From the NCBI GenBank assembly GCA_946183785.1, contig CAMHCS010000008.1, forward strand, positions 1-64,000: a stretch of 64,000 nucleotides of DNA, in the 5' to 3' direction. Shown piece after piece: positions 17,310 to 25,792 of the stretch. Source of the DNA: an uncultured Selenomonadales bacterium. GTDB lineage: Bacteria; Bacillota; Negativicutes; Selenomonadales; Selenomonadaceae. The number at the start of each line of letters is the position of its first letter. Position 1 is the first letter of the stretch. Position numbers and translations under genes: made by a program. The notes below the pieces were generated by a model. That model searched no databases. It was not told the DNA's origin and saw only the letters and a list, made by a program, of their open reading frames with translations.

Positions 17310-18161
17310 TTATGCCTGCTCCGTCAATCCGTCGGCGACGGCGGCAAATTCCGAAAGCGACAATGTTTCACCACGCCTTGCCGCGTCCACCTTCGCTCCG
17401 GCCAGCGCTGCTTCGATTTGCTCCTTCGGCACGCCAAGCGGCTTCAACGCGTTTGTCAGCGTCTTTCTCCTTTGCCCGAAGGCCGCCTTGACCACGCGGA
17501 AAAACATTTTTTCGTCTTTTACGTCTACGGCCGGCGTCTTGCGAACCGCGCAGACGATCACTGCGGAGTCCACTTCCGGCTCGGGCAGGAAACAATTCGG
17601 CGGCACGTCCAGCGCGATCTCCGGTTCCGTATGATATTGTACCGCCACCGAAAGCGCGCCGTAGTCCCTGCCGCCGGGCCGCGCCGTCATGCGCGCGGCG
17701 ACTTCCTTTTGCACCATCGTGACGATGCGCGTGATCGGAAGCTTTTGCTCCAGCAGCGACAGCAGGATCGGGGTCGTGATGTAGTATGGAAGATTCGCGG
17801 CAACCTTGAAGGGCTCGCCGCCCATCAGCGAAGGAATGTCCGTCTTCAAAATGTCGCCCTGTACGACATTCAAATGCGCATAACCTCGAAGGGTCTCGGC
17901 AAGCACGGCGGGAAGTTTTTTGTCCAGCTCGACCGCCGTAACCTCCGCGCCTGCCTCCAGGAGGCCCTGCGTCAGTGTGCCGATGCCCGGCCCGATTTCC
18001 AACACCCGATCGCCCGCCCCGATTTCCGCCGCTTCGACGACGGCACGCACAACGGCAGGCGAAATCAGGAAATTCTGCCCGAGCCGGTGGGAAGCGTGCA
18101 AACCGAAAGCCTTCAAGATATGTCGCGTTACGCCTTTGTCAGCAATCTGCGGCGTCAGCAT
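17310..18161 (-). CDS. rsmA: 16S rRNA dimethyladenosine transferase
   Basis: A 283-residue KsgA/RsmA. 'HRLGQNFLISPAVVRAVVE' and 'VLEIGPGIGTLTQGLLEAG' form the N-terminal and SAM motifs, 'VAANLPYYITTPIL' is the catalytic NLPY loop, and 'FGQRRKTLTNAL' is the conserved C-terminal segment. It dimethylates A1518 and A1519 of 16S rRNA. It overlaps rnmV by seven bases and is the last gene of the ldc-degS-decarboxylase-tmk-rnmV-rsmA operon. Confidence 0.96.
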   Translation of the reverse strand: MLTPQIADKGVTRHILKAFGLHASHRLGQNFLISPAVVRAVVEAAEIGAGDRVLEIGPGIGTLTQGLLEAGAEVTAVELDKKLPAVLAETLRGYAHLNVVQGDILKTDIPSLMGGEPFKVAANLPYYITTPILLSLLEQKLPITRIVTMVQKEVAARMTARPGGRDYGALSVAVQYHTEPEIALDVPPNCFLPEPEVDSAVIVCAVRKTPAVDVKDEKMFFRVVKAAFGQRRKTLTNALKPLGVPKEQIEAALAGAKVDAARRGETLSLSEFAAVADGLTEQA

Positions 18162-18703
18162 TTATTTCCCTCCTCGAGTTCTTGCAGCCCTGCGTCATAT
18201 TCTTCCCGCGTCACGCCGTAATGGTTGAGCCGTTTCAAAAACGTTTTGGCGTTGCCGCATCCGACGCCGAGTATCGCGCCAAGCCGTGCGCGCCGCTCTG
18301 AAGCCATCGTCCCGCCCGAAAGCCCAGCCGCAATCAGGTCCGCCGGTGAAAATCTCTCCACGGGATTCCAGTCCAATGTCCGCACTTTTCCCAGCGCAAT
18401 GCGGATCGCCTCCGGCGACGCCTGTTCGACGCCTATGTCGTCATTTGCCGTCGCATCTTCCTTCGGCACGAAGGCGTGCTTCGCCCCCGGGAATTTTTTC
18501 GACAGGAAGCGGCGAATCCGCTCCCCCGCCGGGTCCGGATCCGTCAAAATGATGATACCCCGCCGCTTGTACGCGTCGCCGATGCTCGCCAGCGTCTTCG
18601 GCGAAAGGCGGAAGCCGTCGGTGATGATGCAGTCCGCCTCCACCGCCCGTCTCACCGCCAGGACGTCCATTTTTCCCTCGACAATCAGAACTTCCTTTAT
18701 CAT
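18155..18703 (-). CDS. rnmV: Ribonuclease M5
   Basis: A 182-residue Toprim protein. 'EVLIVEGKMDVLAVRRAVE' and 'IILTDPDPAGERIRRFLSKK' carry the catalytic Glu and DxD of the Toprim fold, and 'GVEQASPEAIRIAL' is typical of RNase M5, which finishes 5S rRNA in Firmicutes. The rnmV-rsmA order is conserved in this phylum. It overlaps both neighbours (four bases with tmk, seven with rsmA). Confidence 0.95.
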   Translation of the reverse strand: MIKEVLIVEGKMDVLAVRRAVEADCIITDGFRLSPKTLASIGDAYKRRGIIILTDPDPAGERIRRFLSKKFPGAKHAFVPKEDATANDDIGVEQASPEAIRIALGKVRTLDWNPVERFSPADLIAAGLSGGTMASERRARLGAILGVGCGNAKTFLKRLNHYGVTREEYDAGLQELEEGNKC

Positions 18704-19392
18704 GCGACGTCTCCCACCGCGCCCAATACCGGCAGCACCGTTTTATAAACATCTGCCGCTATATCTTCCGGCTCCCTCGGAGTCGTCCCCGTACCACAGA
18801 CGACTCTCGCCCAGCCCAGCTTCTCCGCCGTTTCGGCGTAAGCCGCATGGACGCGGTGCAGATACGTCGTATCTTTTTCGTGGATGTCCGCCGCCCCCGT
18901 CTCTTTCGCCCGCGCCGCCAAAAGCCTGTCGCTGGCCTCGGGCGGCATATCGAGGAACACCACGAGATCGGGCCGTGGAAGCCCCAGCCGCCCATACTCG
19001 AAATCTTCCAGCCAGGAAAAATACTCCCGTCGCGCTCTCTCATCGGCGAGCTTAACCGCCTGATGGGCAAGATTTGAAGTCGTATAACGGTCGGAAAGGA
19101 TCACGCCCCCCCTCTTGTACGCTTCGCCCCATTTCGTATGAAAAGAGGCATACCGATCCACCGCAAAAAAGGTCGACGCCGCGTACGCGTCCACATCCGC
19201 CGCTTCCGCGCCGAAATCCCCCCGAAGGTACATCTTGACCAGCGCAGACGAATCCGATTCGTAGTCGGGAAACGAGACCCGCGTCACGTCGCGCCCCTCC
19301 GCCGAAAGCCGTTCATAGAGAAGCCGCGTCTGCGTCTCTTTACCCGAGGCGTCCCCCGCCTCCAAGATAATCAGTTTTCCCTTTGTTTCCAT
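18700..19392 (-). CDS. tmk: Thymidylate kinase-like protein with atypical P-loop
   Basis: A 230-residue P-loop kinase. 'LIILEAGDASGKETQTRLL' opens the protein; 'VDRYASFHTKWGEAYKRGGV' and 'LSDRYTTSNLAHQAVK' match the dTMP-binding DRY region of thymidylate kinases; the lid region 'ARAKETGAADIHEKDTTYL' follows. The Walker A ends GKE-T rather than GK-T/S, a variant seen in a subset of Firmicute thymidylate kinases, so dTMP phosphorylation is likely but unproven. ATG 19392 follows AGGTG and begins nine bases after the decarboxylase stop; the frame runs upstream to 19605 inside that gene. It overlaps rnmV by four bases. Confidence 0.85.
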   Translation of the reverse strand: METKGKLIILEAGDASGKETQTRLLYERLSAEGRDVTRVSFPDYESDSSALVKMYLRGDFGAEAADVDAYAASTFFAVDRYASFHTKWGEAYKRGGVILSDRYTTSNLAHQAVKLADERARREYFSWLEDFEYGRLGLPRPDLVVFLDMPPEASDRLLAARAKETGAADIHEKDTTYLHRVHAAYAETAEKLGWARVVCGTGTTPREPEDIAADVYKTVLPVLGAVGDVA

Positions 19393-19400
19393 ACTTTCAC

Positions 19401-20852
19401 CTATTTCAAGACGCAGAACGTCGAAAGCGACGGATCTTGCGGCCCCGTCACCTTCAGCCCCATGCGCGTCATCTCCACGAGATAGCCGACGGCTTCCTCG
19501 GTTATCATTTCTCCCGGCACAACGGCCGGAATCCCCGGCGGATAAAACGTCGCTTCCTCCGCCGCGATTCGCCCGACGGCCCGTGAAAGCGGCACGGACT
19601 CCCACGCCGCAAAAAACGCCTCTCGCGGAGAAACCGCAGAAGGCAGCGTTGGAGGCGTCGATACGGAAAGCAACGCCTCCTTCCCCTTTCCTTCATTTTC
19701 CTGCGAAAGGGCCTTCAGCGCCAAGAACAGCCGCTCCGCTTCCCGTTTCGTATCCGCCATCGACACGATAAAAAGTACGTTCCGCGCGTCGGCCAGCTCC
19801 GCCTGTATGCCTTTTCCCCGCAGGAGGCGCATAGCCTCTTCACCTGACAGTCCAAGCCCCGAGACGTTCACCGTCAGCTTCGTCGCATCAAGAGCCTCCG
19901 CGCCTGGGCGTCCCATGCGTTCTCTTCCGAAACACCAAAGACCCGGCACTTCATTGATCGCCGTGCGAAGCTCCTCCGCGAGCCTCACCGCTCGCCCGAC
20001 GCGCATTTCTCCCTCTTCCTCCATTTGCAGACGCGCTATATCCAGCGACGCCATCAAAAGATAATTTGGGCTTGTCGTAGCGAGCATTGACGCAGTGCGG
20101 CGCACTCGCTCCGCAGGAACGCGCCCGCCCTTTCGGAACAGTATCGAAGCCTGTGTCATCGCGCCCAAAAGCTTGTGCGTGCTCTGCGCGACGAGATCGG
20201 CTCCGCAGGAAAGCGCGTCGGGAGGCAATGCGTCTGAAAACCGCAAATGCGCGCCGTGCGCCTCATCCACTAAGAGCGGCACTCCCTTTTCATGCGCCGC
20301 GGCCGCAATCGCCCGAAGCTCTGACGCCACGCCGTAGTATGTCGGATAGACCGCCACCACCGCTTTTGCCTCTGGGTGCGCCGCTAGCGCCCGACGTACG
20401 GACTCCGCCGTCACGCCGTGAGCGATTCCCGGCATCTCGTCAAATTCCGGCGTCAGATAGACGGGCCGAGCGCCGGTCAGGACCAATCCGCCGACAACGG
20501 ACCGGTGGATATTGCGCGGCACGATCACCTCGTCCCCCGATGAAAGCGTCGCCGTCATCATCGCGTGGATTGCGCCCGTGGTGCCGTTTACCGAAAAAAT
20601 CGCCTCGTCCGCGTCCCAAAGCCGCGCCGCCCTATCCTGAGCCTCTTTGAGACAGCCTTCCGGTCTATGCAGATCGTCCAGTTCCTCCGCCAACGATACT
20701 TCCTCGCGCAGGCCCTGTTCCGTCACCAATTCCCGAAGCAGCGGGGGCGCGCCGAGCCCTTGCTTGTGGCCCGGCGTATGAAAAGCGAGGGCGCCGCTCG
20801 CCGCGTACGCTTTCATCGCCGCCGCCAGTGGCGCCCTATCTGCGTCGATCAT
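19401..20852 (-). CDS. Fold-type I Orn/Lys/Arg decarboxylase (YaaO type)
   Basis: A 483-residue PLP enzyme of the Orn/Lys/Arg decarboxylase major domain family. 'FHTPGHKQG' near residue 24, 'SVNGTTGAIHAMM', 'LLVDEAHGAHLRF' and the PLP lysine motif 'QSTHKLLGAMTQ' are present, with a C-terminal Orn/DAP/Arg decarboxylase domain. It is shorter than inducible CadA/SpeC enzymes and resembles biosynthetic Bacillus YaaO/SpeA. Substrate (Lys, Orn or Arg) cannot be decided by eye. In Bacillus the yaaO gene also precedes tmk. It overlaps the sensor kinase gene upstream by four bases (ATGA). Confidence 0.88.
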   Translation of the reverse strand: MIDADRAPLAAAMKAYAASGALAFHTPGHKQGLGAPPLLRELVTEQGLREEVSLAEELDDLHRPEGCLKEAQDRAARLWDADEAIFSVNGTTGAIHAMMTATLSSGDEVIVPRNIHRSVVGGLVLTGARPVYLTPEFDEMPGIAHGVTAESVRRALAAHPEAKAVVAVYPTYYGVASELRAIAAAAHEKGVPLLVDEAHGAHLRFSDALPPDALSCGADLVAQSTHKLLGAMTQASILFRKGGRVPAERVRRTASMLATTSPNYLLMASLDIARLQMEEEGEMRVGRAVRLAEELRTAINEVPGLWCFGRERMGRPGAEALDATKLTVNVSGLGLSGEEAMRLLRGKGIQAELADARNVLFIVSMADTKREAERLFLALKALSQENEGKGKEALLSVSTPPTLPSAVSPREAFFAAWESVPLSRAVGRIAAEEATFYPPGIPAVVPGEMITEEAVGYLVEMTRMGLKVTGPQDPSLSTFCVLK

Positions 20853-22216
20853 CCATCTTGCCCTTTCTCAATGTCAGCCGCCGCATTTTCCTCCGCGTCC
20901 CGCACCGCTTCTTCGCCGGCTTCTATGACCTCCGCCGTCAGCGCATCCGTTTCCGGCGGCGCTTCATGCAGCACGCGTTTCCTCGGCAGACGCTTCCGCC
21001 GCGCCGCCTCCTGCGGCGTTTCCTCCGGCATATCCTCCGGCTTCAGCGGGAAGCGCACATGCACGCGGGTTCCCTGCCCCTTTTTCGACGCGACCGTAAA
21101 CTGTGCGCCGACGATCATTGCCCGCTCGCGCATACCTAAGAGGCCGAAATGTGCGTCCCCTTCGCCTCCGCCTTCTTTTCCCATCGCGGTCTCCACATCA
21201 AAGCCTGCGCCGTCGTCCTCGATCAGGATCGACATGGCCGCGTCCGTGAAGAGCACGCGAAGCGACGTATGCTTAGCCTTCGCATGGTGCGCGACGTTGT
21301 TCAGGGCCTCCTGCACAATGCGGAACAGAGCCGCCTTCACATGAGCGTCCAACGGAGCCTCCATGCCCTCCACCGTCATTGTCACAGTTATGATTCCACG
21401 ATCGTGGAGCTGCCGGACAAGCTGGGCAATCGCCGCCACCAGCCCGAGATCGTCGAGAGCCATCGGCCGCATATTAAAGATGATCTGCCGAATATCGGAC
21501 AAGCATTCCTTCAGATGGCGACGGAGCACCTGCAAATTCTCCTTCGCCTCGTCCTTGTCCACATCTATCAGCCGCTCGCAGATCGAAGTCTCAAACAGCA
21601 TATTGGCGATATCCTGTGCCGGGCCGTCGTGAATTTCCCGGGAAACGCGCAGGCGTTCCTCCTCCTGCGCTCGAATGATTGCCGCACTGAGAAACTTGTT
21701 TTTCGACGCCGCCTCCATCTGCGAGACTACATCGCTGAGGGACGAGCTCAGGAAATTCAGCATAGAACCGATACGCATCGCCAAACGCTCCGCGCCCTGC
21801 ACCGTCTTCTGCAAATGCAGAAGCTGCACCTCCAGACGATTTCTCATCTGCCGAAGCTGCTGTTCCCGCTCTTTCGCCACGCCGAGACGCACCTGAACAT
21901 CTTTCACTGCCTCGTAGGCCGCCTGGATCTGGTCCTCCGAGTAATGGCCGCTGACGTAAACGAGCTTCTGTTTCTCCCGCTGCTCCTCCGCCGTCAGCTT
22001 GTCCACCTCGTCGATGACCTCGCGCGTCTGTCGGCGCACTTCCTCGAGGTTTGCCTTGCTGTTTTCCACCTCGCGCCGCGCCGCCTCGTAAACGTCGAAG
22101 AGCTGCGACTTGGTACTCTCAATCCCCGACACCATAGAATGCAGGATTTCCTGCAATTTATTCTCGCCCAGTTCCACCGATTTTTTCTCGGCCTTGCTTC
22201 TTTTTGGCATCTTCAC
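20849..22216 (-). CDS. DegS-type cytoplasmic sensor histidine kinase, orphan
   Basis: A 455-residue HisKA_3 kinase without membrane segments. Residues 1-175 are DegS sensor-like coiled coil; the phosphoacceptor is His196 in 'VSREIHDGPAQDIANM'; the ATPase domain has 'ALFRIVQEALNNVAHHAKA' (N box), 'IEDDGAGFDV' (G1) and 'GHFGLLGMRER' -like G2. A 65-residue acidic/basic tail follows (residues 390-455). B. subtilis DegS is similar in plan and phosphorylates DegU. No response regulator gene is adjacent: the neighbours are two amino-acid decarboxylases, and the stop overlaps the downstream one. The signal and partner are unknown. Confidence 0.9.
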   Translation of the reverse strand: MKMPKRSKAEKKSVELGENKLQEILHSMVSGIESTKSQLFDVYEAARREVENSKANLEEVRRQTREVIDEVDKLTAEEQREKQKLVYVSGHYSEDQIQAAYEAVKDVQVRLGVAKEREQQLRQMRNRLEVQLLHLQKTVQGAERLAMRIGSMLNFLSSSLSDVVSQMEAASKNKFLSAAIIRAQEEERLRVSREIHDGPAQDIANMLFETSICERLIDVDKDEAKENLQVLRRHLKECLSDIRQIIFNMRPMALDDLGLVAAIAQLVRQLHDRGIITVTMTVEGMEAPLDAHVKAALFRIVQEALNNVAHHAKAKHTSLRVLFTDAAMSILIEDDGAGFDVETAMGKEGGGEGDAHFGLLGMRERAMIVGAQFTVASKKGQGTRVHVRFPLKPEDMPEETPQEAARRKRLPRKRVLHEAPPETDALTAEVIEAGEEAVRDAEENAAADIEKGQDG

Positions 22217-22232
22217 TCTCCCCGTGTTCCAG

Positions 22233-23381
22233 TCATACGGCTGTTTCCTTCTTCGCCGCTGTCATATCCTCGAAATAAAGCTCTTCCGCCTTGGAAAAGC
22301 CGTTGAATGTCGTCGCGCTGGCCGACGTGTACGCGCCGCAATCCGGCACCAGCACCAAATCCCCTTGTAATAGCTCTGGCAGCGCTACGTCCCGCCCAAC
22401 GAAGTCAATAGAATCACAGCTCGGCCCGAGTACCGTCGCGCGCCGACTCGGACCTTCGCGAAATGCCTCGAACGAATACGTCCAGTGGTCGAAAATCGCC
22501 CCCGAAAGCGTCCCGTAAAGCCCATCATCAATCGTGTACCAAAGTTCCTCGCCGCGCCTTTTCACCCCGATGACCGAGGTCACGAGATTCACCGCCGTGC
22601 CGATGAAAAAACGTCCCGGCTCCGCCCAAATCTCCGTTTGGGGAAACAATTGGTCAATCTGGCGCGAAATTCGCTCCATCATCGTCTCAACGTCCGGTTC
22701 TGTCCCGGCTATCGGAATCGGAAAACCGCCGCCGATATCGAGCATCGAAAGCGGCAGGCCCGCCGCCTCGGCCTCGTCGAAAATATGGCGGGAAATCAAA
22801 ATCGCCTCTTCGTACGCCTCCGCCGAAAGAGACTGGCTGCCCACATGAAAGGCGACGCCTTTCGGCGTAAGCCCGGCGTCCCGTGCCAAACGAAGAAGCG
22901 AAATCGCCTCTTCCGCCTCCGCGCCGAATTTCGCGTTCAAGTCGACAAGCGCTTTCTCATTTCGTATGCGGATCCGCACCAAAAGCTCCGCCCCCGGCGA
23001 AAGCTCCGCCATCTTCCAAACCTCGTTCGCATCGTCGAAAGTCATGCGCCTTACGCCGAGCCGAGCCGCCGTTTGAAGTCCCTCCGACGTCTTCACGGGA
23101 TTCGCATAAATCATACGCGCGCCTTCAACGCCCAATTCCGAGAGCATTCGCATCTCACCTGCCGACGCCGTGTCAAACCCCGCGCCGAGTTCCGCCAAAA
23201 GAGACAACACGCGCGGCGCAGGATTTGCCTTCATCGCATAATACGCATTCACCCGAGGCAGATGGCGGCGAAAAAATCGATAATTTCTTTCCACCTGCGC
23301 CAGTGAAATGACCAGGAACGGCGTTTGATGCAACGCAGCCAGTGTTTCCGTTTCTTCCCTTGTGAGGCGAAAGCTCTCCAT
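22233..23381 (-). CDS. ldc: Fold-type III lysine/ornithine decarboxylase, Selenomonas type
   Basis: A 382-residue group IV PLP decarboxylase. PLP lysine is Lys51 in 'YYAMKANPAPRVLS'; 'FHVGSQS', 'DIGGGFPIP' and 'EPGRFF' are the alanine racemase-fold cofactor motifs; the second-subunit Cys is about 322 in 'GPSCDSIDFV'. From memory it matches the Selenomonas ruminantium LDC/ODC along its length, including 'TPFLV', 'MIYANPVK' and 'NLVTSVIG'. That enzyme decarboxylates lysine and ornithine; its cadaverine is attached to peptidoglycan in Selenomonas and Veillonella. The ATG at 23381 follows GGGAGAG. It heads a six-gene operon behind a clear promoter. Diaminopimelate or carboxynorspermidine decarboxylase is less likely. 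Confidence 0.88.
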   Translation of the reverse strand: MESFRLTREETETLAALHQTPFLVISLAQVERNYRFFRRHLPRVNAYYAMKANPAPRVLSLLAELGAGFDTASAGEMRMLSELGVEGARMIYANPVKTSEGLQTAARLGVRRMTFDDANEVWKMAELSPGAELLVRIRIRNEKALVDLNAKFGAEAEEAISLLRLARDAGLTPKGVAFHVGSQSLSAEAYEEAILISRHIFDEAEAAGLPLSMLDIGGGFPIPIAGTEPDVETMMERISRQIDQLFPQTEIWAEPGRFFIGTAVNLVTSVIGVKRRGEELWYTIDDGLYGTLSGAIFDHWTYSFEAFREGPSRRATVLGPSCDSIDFVGRDVALPELLQGDLVLVPDCGAYTSASATTFNGFSKAEELYFEDMTAAKKETAV

Positions 23382-23426
23382 ATAACTCTCCCATTCTCCG
23401 AGCCGTCGTTTTTCTGTTATTGTTCC

Positions 23427-23455
23427 ATTGTAATACGCCTGCGTCTCCTGTGCAA
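23427..23455 (-). promoter_or_regulatory. Promoter of the ldc operon
   Basis: Minus strand TTGCAC, 17-base spacer, TACAAT. The predicted start point lies about 40 bases before the ldc ATG. Confidence 0.75.
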
Positions 23456-23496
23456 TATATTTTTACGACTTCAGCGTGCAAATATGCAATGCAAAA

Positions 23497-23530
23497 TAAA
23501 CTCCCCGCCGAAACCTCCGGCAGGGAGTCG
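23497..23530 (-). terminator. Terminator after the diguanylate cyclase
   Basis: Minus-strand stem ACTCCCTGCCG / CGGCGGGGAGT with an internal G-T, followed by TTATTTTG. It lies five bases past the cyclase stop. Confidence 0.85.
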
Positions 23531-23534
23531 AATG

Positions 23535-25094
23535 TCAATCCTTGCGCACCGCTTTCATTTCCTTCTTGCGGATATACATTGCTTTATCCGCGCGCTTGAA
23601 TACCGTAGTTACCGAAGTGTCCACCTCCGGGTCGAAGCGCGCGATGCCGATAGCGGCCGAAATGCGCTCCCACGGCGCCAGCGTCTCGTCCGCGCTCATC
23701 TCCACCAACTGCGCGTTCATCGACGCCACGAGCTCATCCGCATGTTCGTAATCATTGTTTTCCAACACTGCCACGAACTCGTCGCCGCCGATACGGAACA
23801 CCGGCGAATGGGCGAATACCGTGCAGACAAGGCGGCAGAGCTTCTTGATCGCGACGTTGCCCTGTTCATGTCCATACGTATCGTTGATTTGCTTCAGGTA
23901 ATTCAGGTCGATCATCGCGATGCCGAATTGCTTCTTGCCGTCCGCCAGCTGGGATTCGACACGCTGCACCTCGTGGTCATAAGCCGTCTTGTTGCGAATT
24001 CCCGTCAGCGCATCCCTGTTCGCCAGCGCGTTCATCGCGTCGGCCTTTTGCTGCGCCTCGACGAGCTTTTTCGTCGTCTCCACGAGGTTCTTCATATAGT
24101 CCTCCAGCTCACGGATCATTGCAGCCGCCTGCATTGCCAGGGCTGACAACTCGTCGCCGCCCGTCGCATCTTTCTCGATGGCCCCGGCGACAGCGGCGTC
24201 CTTCACCGTCGCATACTCCTTGATATTCTCGCCGAGCCGCACAATCTTTGAAATGTAATAGCGATTGATGAACCACAGCATCGCAATCATGCAAAGGATC
24301 ACGATGGCGCTGACGCCCGCAATCTGCTTCAACGTATTTTGCAGGATGCCCTCGTTGACCGTCTTGACCTCGATCTCCGTACCGATCAGGCCCTGCTTCT
24401 TTCCGTTAATGATCAAAGGCGTGTAATAGGCGTAAGTGTGCCCCCATTCATTGTTCCAGACTTGGGACTTATCGAGCTTTTGGCCCGTAAACCATGCCTC
24501 CCACTGCACCGGATATTTTTCCAGCGGATCCAGATACTCGTCGCCGAGATACAGGATCTTTCCGTTGCTGTCCTTTTTCGCAGTACGCTCGCCGTCGATC
24601 ATATAGACCATGTAATAAATATCTTCCTTCGGCACGAGATAATAGGTATACGGGATATGAAACGCCGCCCGCGCCTCCTCGAAGGTCAACAGCCAGTATT
24701 CGTGGTAATAGATGAACCACGCCTTCTTGACCGCGTCGTCCATGTCGTCAAACTCGATATCCACGCCGAAAGTCCGCCCCGGATGATGCATGGCGAACAA
24801 CTTTTCATACTCCGCCTGTGCCGCCCGATAATTGTTGAAGTCAAACGGAATATCGACCTCGGCAAAATGCTCCATGTAATACCGCTGATAGATCACAAAA
24901 TTTTCCTGATCCTGCAAAATCAGCCGTTCCAAATACTCGCCAATCTCGCGGATATGCGTCTCGCACTGCCGCCGATAAGACTCCGTCTGGCTGTAGTAAG
25001 TGGCAAAACCGCTCAACACCACCGCGAAGAACGCAAACATGGCAAAAATGACGCCGAACTTAAACAGCAGGCTCTTCCCTTTATTAAATTCCAC
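23535..25094 (-). CDS. Membrane diguanylate cyclase (GGDEF)
   Basis: A 519-residue protein: membrane segment at about 10-30, an extracytoplasmic domain to about 258 (probably a Cache-like sensor fold, judged by layout only), a second membrane segment at about 259-279, a HAMP-like and coiled-coil linker, then a GGDEF domain with an intact 'FRIGGDEFVAVL' (436-440). The segment five residues before GGDEF lacks an RxxD inhibitory site. It should make cyclic di-GMP in response to an outside signal. Start is GTG at 25094; a good promoter lies upstream. It is a single-gene transcript. Confidence 0.92.
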   Translation of the reverse strand: MEFNKGKSLLFKFGVIFAMFAFFAVVLSGFATYYSQTESYRRQCETHIREIGEYLERLILQDQENFVIYQRYYMEHFAEVDIPFDFNNYRAAQAEYEKLFAMHHPGRTFGVDIEFDDMDDAVKKAWFIYYHEYWLLTFEEARAAFHIPYTYYLVPKEDIYYMVYMIDGERTAKKDSNGKILYLGDEYLDPLEKYPVQWEAWFTGQKLDKSQVWNNEWGHTYAYYTPLIINGKKQGLIGTEIEVKTVNEGILQNTLKQIAGVSAIVILCMIAMLWFINRYYISKIVRLGENIKEYATVKDAAVAGAIEKDATGGDELSALAMQAAAMIRELEDYMKNLVETTKKLVEAQQKADAMNALANRDALTGIRNKTAYDHEVQRVESQLADGKKQFGIAMIDLNYLKQINDTYGHEQGNVAIKKLCRLVCTVFAHSPVFRIGGDEFVAVLENNDYEHADELVASMNAQLVEMSADETLAPWERISAAIGIARFDPEVDTSVTTVFKRADKAMYIRKKEMKAVRKD

Positions 25095-25142
25095 GAAAAA
25101 CGCACCGCCTCTCCTGCGTTTTGCTGTAATCTTCTGTATTTT

Positions 25143-25171
25143 ATTGTATCGTATTTTCTTCCGCTTTGCAA
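25143..25171 (-). promoter_or_regulatory. Promoter of the diguanylate cyclase gene
   Basis: Minus strand TTGCAA, 17-base spacer, TACAAT, about 50 bases before the GTG start. Confidence 0.75.
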
Positions 25172-25186
25172 TTCATGAAAATTTGC

Positions 25187-25215
25187 TTGCTTTTCCCCGT
25201 TCCTAAGATTAAAAT
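25187..25215 (+). promoter_or_regulatory. Promoter of the YgbA_NO-family gene
   Basis: TTGCTT, 17-base spacer, TAAAAT, 33 bases before the ATG at 25248. It is back to back with the cyclase promoter, whose -35 box is 16 bases away. Confidence 0.6.
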
Positions 25216-25247
25216 AATAGGAACTGAACGAAAAAGGAGACTGGTAT

Positions 25248-25739
25248 ATGGGCTTCATGGACAAGGTGCGGAACATCCTGCCCGAGCGATTCCGCAAGAA
25301 AAAAGACCCTTCCGAGGGTTTAAAAGAAAACCGCATAAAGGAAAAGGATAATATCAAGACCTCCTTCTCCGTTTACTGCAACGCAAACCATGACACAAAG
25401 GACGGTAAGCTCTGCCCGAAATGCACGGCGCTCTTGACCACGATCATGCTGAAGATTTCGCGCTGCAAGTATGGCATCACAAAGCCTCTTTGCGATCATT
25501 GCGACGAAAAATGCTTTGGAGACGCGAACAACAAAACCTTCATGGAAATCATGGACGGCTCGCGCACAGGCATGCTCCTCCGCCACCCAGTGATGACCGT
25601 CCGTCACAAGATTACCGGTATGGGCGTCGAGTACGCGAAGCAAAAGCAAAGCGACGCTGCAGAGCAAAAAGAAGAAGGCCGCATGAAAGCGAAAGCCGCC
25701 AAGGCCAGAAAGCGGAAAGCCCGCAGAAATCCAAAATAA
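25248..25739 (+). CDS. YgbA_NO (nitrous oxide-stimulated promoter) family protein
   Basis: A 163-residue Cys-rich protein. 'SVYCNANHDTKDGKLCPKC' (about 43-61), 'RCKYGITKPLCDHCDEKCF' (about 74-92) and 'MDGSRTGMLLRHPVM' follow the layout of Pfam YgbA_NO, with pairs of Cys likely to bind zinc or an Fe-S cluster. Members are linked to nitrosative stress but their biochemistry is unknown. The last 30 residues are Lys/Ala/Arg-rich. ATG 25248 follows AAAAGGAG. The promoter region is shared with the divergent diguanylate cyclase gene. Confidence 0.8.
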   Translation: MGFMDKVRNILPERFRKKKDPSEGLKENRIKEKDNIKTSFSVYCNANHDTKDGKLCPKCTALLTTIMLKISRCKYGITKPLCDHCDEKCFGDANNKTFMEIMDGSRTGMLLRHPVMTVRHKITGMGVEYAKQKQSDAAEQKEEGRMKAKAAKARKRKARRNPK

Positions 25740-25743
25740 GCTG

Positions 25744-25792
25744 AAAAACGACGATGAAGCGCCAGGCCTCATCGCCGTTTTTATTTTTCTCT
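25744..25792. terminator. Bidirectional terminator
   Basis: Stem AAAACGACGATGA / TCATCGCCGTTTT with loop AGCGCCAGGCC, followed by TTTATTTTT on plus and GTTTTTC on minus. It serves the YgbA_NO gene and the convergent hotdog gene. Confidence 0.85.
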
